Assembly: GCA_030407085.1 (NCBI GenBank)
Contig: CM059582.1
Span: 134,500,001-134,564,000 of the forward strand
DNA: 64,000 nucleotides
Reading direction: 5' to 3'
Source of the DNA: Trichopria drosophilae
Lineage: Eukaryota > Arthropoda > Insecta > Hymenoptera > Diapriidae
Shown here: positions 57,279-64,000 of the stretch, piece after piece
Position numbering within the stretch: position 1 is the first letter of the stretch
Layout: each line of letters starts with the position of its first letter
The notes under the pieces: generated by a model
Told to the model about the DNA's origin: nothing
The model's input: the letters and a program-made list of their open reading frames with translations, nothing else
Databases searched by the model: none
Program-made: the position numbers and the translations under genes

Positions 57279-57903
57279 GAGAATAACGTGAAAATTAAAG
57301 TAAAAACTAGTGTTCGCGTGGTGCCAACGTGGTGCCGATTTTTTGTCACAAAACGAGATTGTTTCGATTCTTCTGTCGTCTGTTGCTTTCTCTTGCCTTT
57401 TAAAGCGGGCATCATTACTTCAAAATCCTTCTCTTCCAAATGGTTCTGTACATCTCGAAATCCACGATCAAGTATAAAAATATCACCTGGTTTCAAAAAC
57501 GTACACAGTCCATTCTGATCATCATATGTCATCAATAATAATTTTCATTATTTCCGCATCATTTTGAGTAGCTAGATAGAGTAGGGACCAAGCATATCTA
57601 CGATAAACCCATCAGTTGTGCAGATAGTAAAAGGCTTGCAAAGGAGAACTTTTTTTGTCCAGAATATGATTTCCTCTGATATTCATTGTTGGTACTTTTT
57701 TGATGTCGCGCATACGTACCATCACAAATAAAAAACAACTCGTCTTCAACATTTAATAATTGTTTGGCAATATCAGTTGTATGATTTTTAATTAGATTAA
57801 TTAAAGTAAAAATTAATCGAAACAAAGATGAATTTTTATTTAAATTGAAAACAAATGAACACAAAAGTATTGAACAAAAATTGAAAAAAAAAACTAAAAG
57901 CAA
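57275..57903 (-). pseudogene. DDE transposase fragment, convergent copy of the SWIM transposon
   Basis: Frame 57598-57903 has KQLLNVEDELFFICDGTYAR (first Asp) and KSTNNEYQRKSYSGQKK. After a shift, frame 57275-57535 has FLKPGDIFILDRGFRDVQNH (second Asp region) and MMPALKGKRKQQTTEESKQS..RFVTK. It is DDE_Tnp_4-like. The copy ends just before the expected Glu, against the MITE. It is opposite in orientation to the SWIM fragment at 56.5 kb. Confidence 0.8.
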
Positions 57904-57958
57904 AAAGAAATTAAAAAATTAAAAATTACAAAAAAAAGGAGTTTGAAAAGGTTCTGCA
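57808..57958 (-). repeat. Right arm of the 2.9-kb inverted pair
   Basis: Reverse complement of 54888-55024. Here it runs directly into the DDE coding region, which shows that it is the upstream part of the transposon. Confidence 0.8.
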
Positions 57959-59339
57959 GCTGAGGTTGAAGTTGAAGTATCTTCGAGGATCCAACGGGGG
58001 ACTGACTTATTCATTCCTTTTCAGTCCTTATCAGGGCTACTTTATATTATTTTTTTATTCACAGCTTCCGACGCATCTTCTCAAGCCAAGTTGAGTGCAG
58101 TCTCTTCATCTCAATCGATTTCTACAGCACAGCTTACATACCGTCTGTTAGGCGCTGTTACAGGTTCACAGAAATCAAAGGAGGTCTGCTAATATCGGTA
58201 ATTGCCACCCGTGTGGTAGGCAACCGGTAACTACTTCTCAAGTTCTTCATCCTGTTGCCGCCTGTTGGCTGGCTCGCTGCTTCAACGTTTTTATAGCTTA
58301 AGCCGCCTGCTGGGCAATGCTTGATTAGCGTCAGTGTTTCGCGTATATGTTAATTTTTGTTAAATATATTTTTTTGTTGAATTATCATTCGTCTCAAAAT
58401 TGTTTGCCTTTAGAAGAGCATCGCAACAGGGTAGCGGCACTGCAAGGAGCCGTCTTAGTTTATTTTCGAGGTGTATTAATTTCGAATTGTAACCTTTTAT
58501 ATTACAATTGTTCAAATTTCCGCTTTGGATATTTCTTCGGCTTTCCTCATTTTCCGGCTCTCCACAAGAATGCAGCTATGAAGATTCGATATCGTTAAGA
58601 ACGCTGATAATTTTAACGATATAATTATATTTCGTAAAACAACGAACATATCTAAAGGTAAATTCAATACTTTTATAGTAATACTTTATTACTTATAATA
58701 TTGCATCATCAATGACAACATTGATCATTTAAAGTTTCATGTTTTGACCGAATGTTCGAAATTTCTGATGATTTTAACCTCATCCGCAAGCGTCCAGTTA
58801 TTCGAATAAAAACATCTGACTGTTTCGAAACATCCTTCCCGGCAATATCGATTTGGGTTTTCAACTGTTACCGGACCACGTGTTCAATGTGAAACACTCG
58901 ACATTCACATGTTCACCAATTGTCTCGTTGGGGAGGATGCCCCTAAAATAAATATACTTTAAAATTCAATTTACAAAGGAACCATACCTTGCTGAAAATT
59001 AATTTTTGCGCCATCGACTTAAAAAAAAAAATCTTCCTCATGGTATATCTCTCATGCGCTATTGCAGCAGCACCCAGTATATGATATAAATATAGATGTA
59101 TGTGGTTAATGCAATAAGAGACTGCTATTGATAGTGTCGGGAAAATTTAATGTAAACAATAATAAATGTGTCAAATTACGAATCTAATTTCCATGCAATT
59201 ACCTATATGTTTTATTATACTCCGACCAAATTAATGACGAAATGAAAACATATAAATAAAATACAAAAAAGTTTATGATCTAAGTTAGGCCATGACGAAT
59301 CAATACATAGGTCCTCATTTTTAATCCGTCTTTTCGTTG
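57959..59339. other. Intergenic, no gene recognised
   Basis: A moderately GC-balanced stretch at 57,960-58,330 has no frame or motif I can name. A plus-strand frame at 58347-58598 is unrecognised. The remainder is AT-rich. Confidence 0.4.
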
Positions 59340-59545
59340 GCGAGCTAGAGCGCACACAAAGTTTTGAGACATACGGACGTACGTACGTACAAGATCACAC
59401 ATACACACATTTCTTTTTTGTTTTCTTGGGTTCTATAGGGTCTAAAACGTCGACATATCATGAAAATATGCATCGAAATTTTTTTGCTTGTAATGACCAA
59501 ATTCAATACTTTGTCCATACTGGCAGTCTGGGTGGAAGTAATAAA
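59340..59545. repeat. Fragment of the palindrome-ended repeat family
   Basis: ACGGACGTACGTACGTAC, CTAAAACGTCGACAT and TGACCAAATTCAATACTT match 11,390-11,530 in order. It ends in a decayed palindrome (59508-59540). Confidence 0.7.
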
Positions 59546-60289
59546 ATACAGAGATGAAAATGGAATAAAAAAGAGGGATAAAAATTTTATAATTAAATCG
59601 ACTCAGCCATCACTAAGAGCAAAATTTAAAAAAGAATCTGCAAAGAAAATTTTGCAAATTACAGAAAGATATATTTTTAACGTATACGAAGTTCTTAAAA
59701 GAAAAACAAATACCATGGGCAATGAAACTCAAAGCAACGGGGCTGAAAAGGACATAAAAAATTAAAAACCTCTTACATTTACAACACCTAAACCGAGAAG
59801 AAACCGAGAGTGTAGAAAGACTTATAAAACTCATGCAGACGTCTTTCACTTACCTGACGAACCCTTAGGTTTTACGCACAAAATGAAACACAAAATTTCT
59901 AATACGGATGACTTCACAATCAATGCTAAACAGTATAGATTTCCACCAATTCACAAAGAAGAAATTAATAGATAAAGAACAATTGGATACAGGAATAATA
60001 AAACCTTCAAATTCACCCTATAATACCCCAATATGGATAGTACCGAAGGAATCCGACAGTCAAGGAAACAAAAGATGGAGAATGGTACTTGACTTTAGGA
60101 AATTGAATAGCAAAATATTTTGCAGTATTCAATCTAGCTTCCGGTTTTCTCCAAATTAAAATGGACGAAGACGATTCACACAAAACAGCATTTTCTACGC
60201 AACATGGGCATTACGAGTTCGATAGAATGCCATCTGGTTTAAAAAACGCACCGGCCACATTTCAAAGACTAATGGATGTAGTACTTTAG
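59546..60289 (+). pseudogene. Gypsy pol fragment: pre-RT and RT N-terminal part
   Basis: DEPLGFTHKMKHKI.., GIIKPSNSPYNTPIWIVPKE and [14 protein letters not shown] lead, after one shift near 60,115, to [20 protein letters not shown] (first Asp) and [17 protein letters not shown]. It resembles the RT of the 29-40 kb element but is a separate copy on the other strand. It is interrupted after LMDVVL by a 750-bp insertion. Confidence 0.85.
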
Positions 60290-61039
60290 TGTTTCGGTTA
60301 GGTTAACTCTCTTTTAACGGGAAAAAGGTAATAACTTTTATTTCCTAAAATACACTAATTAATTATAACAATTTTTTCGAAACATTATGCTGGGTTTCGT
60401 TTTGGTAAACATGACTGGAGGCGTATCGAACAGGCGACGTTGTATTTCTCGTACTCGAGCCTGGTTGCGCGCGACGAGAAGCAGGTGGAGTCCCAGGCGG
60501 GCGGCGTGTTCGGCGGGAGTGTCGGGGCGCCCGGTGACTGCGGCAGCGGGGGTGGAGACCATCGGTTGAGAAGAAGCGGAGCAAGTCGCGGCACTGGACG
60601 TCGGATGAATGCGCACTCTTCTGCGCAGCTGTTTCCGCCGTATGAAGGCCTGGTCCCTGAGCGGATGTCCCACGCTAGATGCTGGAGGTGGACCAGGATG
60701 AGGCCGGATGACGAAAGCTACTGGTGGCCGGACTGCAGTGGTGAAAATCGCTGGTGTCGGAGTCTGGGTAGCTTCCGCCCGGTGCGTCGGTGGTTGAATC
60801 CACTAGCTGCGGGAAGGAAGGAAGGAAGCTTAAAAATATCGCCTGAGATTTTCTCTCTTTGCCGTTCCTTTGAAGGAAGGCGATCGGAATCGGATGCTCG
60901 AATCGTTCCCAGAGAATGTCATTTGATTCCCGGCTGAGTGTTCTTTACTTGCGGTTGCGTCCCCTGAACTTTAGCGCATACCAGCGTACTCGCGACTCTA
61001 TGCGTGCATGTACGGTTGCCCTTCCCAGGGGCCGCTACA
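60290..61039 (-). mobile_element. Probable solo LTR interrupting the Gypsy RT
   Basis: The inserted segment runs TGTTTCGG...GCTACA on the plus strand (TGTAGCGGCC...CGAAACA on the minus), the TG..CA form of an LTR. It is GC-rich with an AATAAA-type signal (minus strand GGAAATAAAAG, about 60,340) near the minus-strand 3' end. The flanks (ACTTT left, ACTAT right) suggest a degraded 5-bp duplication. Open frames in both directions look compositional. No internal retroelement genes are present. Confidence 0.55.
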
Positions 61040-61047
61040 GAACTATC

Positions 61048-61648
61048 AAGTTTGAAAGGCAACGAACTTTCCGTTTATATTGATGACATCGTTATCTACT
61101 CATGCTCACTAAGAGAACATTCGATTAAATGCGAAAAATTAATGAACAGATTAAGAAAAGCTAATTTAAAATTACAACCCGACAAATGCGAATTCTTAAG
61201 AAAGGAAGTCTACTACTTGGGACACATCATTGCAGAAAACGGATTAAAACCAGATCCTAATAAAATCAGCTGCGTTAAAAATGCCCAACATCTAAAAATC
61301 AAAAAACATAAGACAATTTGTAGGCCCAGCAGGATATTATAGACGTTTCATATCAAATTTTTGTGGGATTGCAAAACCTTTATTCAACATTTAAAAAATA
61401 ATGTATCGTTCATATGGGAAAAATATGAAATAAACGCATTCAAAACAGTTCGCGAAAAGCTAAATGACGCTCCTGTTTTACAATATCTAAATTTTAATAA
61501 ACCCTTCATAATATCAACAGACGCATCAGGATATGCAATAGGTGGAGTTTTGTCTCACAGTTTACTTTCACAAATTTTTTCCTGCGCATACTATCTTTTC
61601 AAAGTAAATAATATTTGTAAATTACGTGTTCTACTCATATTTTGTTAA
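61048..61648 (+). pseudogene. Gypsy pol fragment: RT C-terminal part and RNase H start
   Basis: It continues the interrupted RT: GNELSVYIDDIVIYSCSL (YIDD box), NLKLQPDKCEFLRKEVYYLGHI, then after a shift near 61,340 DAPVLQYLNFNKPFIISTDA and SGYAIGGVLS (RNase H). The element stops near 61,580. Confidence 0.85.
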
Positions 61649-61791
61649 ATATATATTCAATTATTGTTAAATCATACATTCAAGGATTTCGGAGAATTTT
61701 TATTATGAATATTATGGGATATTAAAAAAATTCTATATGGCGGCCTCAAAATGACGAAATTTCTTTGCATATTACCGTGTTCGGCTGCGCG

Positions 61792-61793
<2 letters not shown>

Positions 61794-61855
<62 letters not shown>
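61794..61855. repeat. (GA)n microsatellite
   Basis: About 31 GA units. Confidence 0.95.
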
Positions 61856-61858
<3 letters not shown>

Positions 61859-61971
61859 CCTGAGCCAGAATACTTACGGTGGGTCGGTATAGCCGTCAGG
61901 ATTTCCTCGAGATACCTTGGCTAAGAATGCATCAAGGTATTCTATTATGGGTGCGGGAATAGAGAGAGATA

Positions 61972-62520
61972 GATTGATTGATTGATTGATTGTTTATTAT
62001 TTCAGTTACATTAATACAGATTATCAAATCACAGTAACAAAGGTATATTCATACAGATACTATATGTACGACAGATGAGGCAGATATAATTTCAGTAAAT
62101 AAGTGAAATACGAGGTAGGCATAAGATAGAATAATGCTTTTCGGATGTAGTTTGTACGCTTTAAAATGAGTAATGGTAAAACAAAATGGAAAAATGGAAA
62201 AATTAATAGGCGTTACGCAGGAAAAAGAAGCGCATTTTAAACGTTACGTGATTTTCTTGAAGTCATCGATATGAGAATTGAGGAGAAAGATCCATAATTT
62301 ATTTTTAAACAAGTTACTATTATTGCTTACACGAATATCATAAGGCAGTAAATTCCAAAGACGAGTAGATGTTAATATGAAAGATTTAGTATACGATTGC
62401 AATCGATGTATCGGGATTCGAAGTTGACAAGTACTACCCGGCCGATGTTCGCGACAAGACGATTCTCCACCTGACCGGAGATGGAGGAGGTCGGACGGTT
62501 TCACCCAATCTCACACCGTT
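61972..62520 (-). mobile_element. LINE 3' fragment ending in (AATC)n
   Basis: The minus-strand frame 62244-62504 contains SYTKSFILTSTRLWNLLPYD then an FKNKLW motif, the conserved tail that follows the RT in several LINE clades. The plus-strand (GATT)n at 61972-61992 is the microsatellite-like 3' tail on the minus strand. RT core absent. Confidence 0.75.
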
Positions 62521-63372
62521 AAACCGCTGCGAAAATTGCATTTGATCATACCACCCAATAACCTAGATAGCGTAAATGTCAAATACCGTAACCTACCGGA
62601 AATATATTGACAACTCACTAACGCTTAGAGATGAACTACTTGTCTATGAAAACAAAACATTATTAAACAAAAGCCAGTTGTGTCGGAAAGACAAATCACT
62701 AATATTTTCTGTTCTCTGTACATGATACATGACATTACAACAAATTATTTAAATTCTTAATACCGTTGTTTACACTTTTTTATAATCGTTTTCAATTTCT
62801 TTCCAGCAATCAACTACGAAGATTCTTTTGTAAATTATAAAATACACTTCCAAGATCACTAGTATCATAGTTCGTACAGCTTCTTGTGTTGTTGTCGACA
62901 TCGGTTTTCTGACATCCTGGCTGCTGAAAAAGTAGACATTTTGTAGCTTTTGTAAATTTATTGAAAAGTAAGTAAACATTTTTGAAATGTAATCTTCCAG
63001 TGATCTTAGGACTACATTTTTTCACTTAGAAAAGAATCTCCGTAATTAACTTATAGGAGAAAGGAAAAAACTATTAGAAGCATGTGTTACTTCTAATTAT
63101 TGTATTAAGAATTTAAGGCTTTTCACGTAATAATCGTGATATATTCTGCTGTTATTTCAAGCATCTAAGTTCTTCCATCTTTGATGATGTTGAAGTTTGC
63201 AACGTTCGATGCGAACGAAAAAAACTTTTTTTTTTTGGGTCTTTTTTACGCCCTCCCCCAGAACCCTGGTTTTCGAAAATATTATTTTTGTTTTTCATGA
63301 GGTTCATATATGACAATGATAAAAAAAAACTTCGTTCGACAAAAAAAAAAATATTTTCGTTCGCCTCCCCAC
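62521..63372. other. Intergenic, no gene recognised
   Basis: AT-rich. Short frames on both strands with no recognised domain. Confidence 0.4.
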
Positions 63373-63645
63373 TTTCGAGATGATCCTGGCATAGCAAAAT
63401 TTCGAAAAAATTACATCATGTTTGTTATGAGTATTAATAAATATTTAAAAAATAAAAACAGACCCCTAAGAGACAATGGCGATTTCAGAGCGATTTTTCG
63501 GTTTTTTCGGGGTGTCTTACCCCCATTTTCGAGATGATCCTGGCATAGGAAAATTTCGAAAAAATTACATTATGTTTGTTATGAGTATTAATGAATAATT
63601 AAGAAATAAAAACAGACACCTAAGAGAAAATGGCGATGGCATGGC
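63373..63645. repeat. 154-bp direct repeat, two copies
   Basis: TTTCGAGATGATCCTGGCAT begins at 63373 and 63527. Both are followed by AAAATTTCGAAAAAATTACAT, TGTTTGTTATGAGTATTAAT and AAAACAGAC..CTAAGAGA.AATGGCGAT, with a few differences. Non-coding. Confidence 0.9.
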
Positions 63646-63699
63646 TACATATCAACAATCGATTGCAATAGACATGTGTATCGTTAGATAGTTTCTTTA

Positions 63700-64000
63700 T
63701 TAACCCTTTGCGTCTCAGTGGGACAGACGTCGTCCCACTTACTTTCACATAGATTTTGCTGTTTTTCTCGGGAAATCTAAGACCCATTTTGATGAAATCT
63801 TTTTCTGGTACTTATATAGACCCTAATAATCAGTAAAAAAAATTGTTTCCCCTTTATTGCTAATAATATAATTGTTATTAACATAACAAGTTAAAAATAT
63901 GAGTTTTTTCGTATCGCTAACGAATACGTTACTTTTTTAAATATCACTGAATTTGGACGAAATTTGGTACTCGATTGTTTTCGGGGTCGTTGATTACGAA
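63700..64000. mobile_element. Left end of another TTAA MITE, cut by the window
   Basis: TTAACCCTTTGCG, then a sub-terminal inverted GTGGGAC..GTCCCAC, as in the 41.7-kb MITE. GAAATTTGGTACTCGATTGT and TCGGGGTCGTTGATTACGAA at the window end match its interior (GAAATTTGTTACTCC; TCGGGATCGCTGATTACGAA). Confidence 0.8.

Noticed and set aside
60359..60937. Plus- and minus-strand frames within the solo LTR
   Set aside because: Composition-driven open frames inside a non-coding LTR; no recognised domain.

Overview
The window is AT-rich animal DNA made almost wholly of repeats and mobile elements. I see no gene that is clearly an intact host gene. The element types (a BEL/Pao element, an env-bearing Gypsy element, an R1-clade LINE, a tRNA-derived SINE, TTAA-flanked MITEs, SWIM/DDE and Harbinger-like transposases) suggest an insect genome. 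An ant or another hymenopteran is my best guess, by inference from recalled families only.

Layout, left to right. 0-2 kb: a transposon-type Ulp1 cysteine protease ORF, overlapped at its end by a PHD finger in another frame. 2.3-3.1 kb: two diverged direct copies of a repeat. 3.7-10.3 kb: about 36 head-to-tail monomers of a 181-bp satellite, with signs of higher-order units (722 bp and about 1,987 bp). 10.5-12.6 kb: a small inverted-repeat element, then a fold-back element bounded by a 33-bp palindrome. 13.5-16.1 kb: short tandem repeats and the 3' end of a LINE. 16.4-17.6 kb: an internally deleted transposase remnant.

18.46-25.14 kb: a nearly complete, young BEL/Pao LTR retrotransposon (474-bp LTRs, 5-bp target duplication ACTTG). 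25.6-27.9 kb: a long (TG)n tract abutting the 3' end of a 5'-truncated R1-clade LINE. 27.9-29.4 and 40.5-41.0 kb: DNA transposase remnants. The Harbinger-like one is split by an 11-kb Gypsy-type element (29,401-40,460; LTRs, PBS, PPT, 4-bp target duplication CAAG). That element carries gag, protease, RT/RNase H, integrase, an envelope-like gene that I judge to be chuvirus-like, and an extra Cys-rich ORF of unknown function. All coding elements from about 16.4 to 46.5 kb lie on the minus strand.

41.7-46.5 kb: a TTAA-flanked MITE with a hairpin-like interior and a second copy of the 16-kb transposase family. 47.0-53.26 kb: a 6.26-kb structure with roughly 620-640-bp terminal inverted repeats. 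It holds a nested inverted-repeat element, a GC-rich segment with a 39-bp minisatellite, a cluster of GATAACC motifs and perfect stem-loops, and 112-bp repeats that keep a core while their flanking stems change. 53.4-64 kb: decayed Gypsy pol fragments, two convergent copies of a DDE/SWIM transposon, an intact-looking tRNA-derived SINE with 19-bp target duplications, a probable solo LTR, a LINE 3' end, and the start of another TTAA MITE.

The parts do not form one pathway; they record nested insertion. The order is readable in places: Harbinger-like transposase, then Gypsy insertion, then SINE into the Gypsy LTR.
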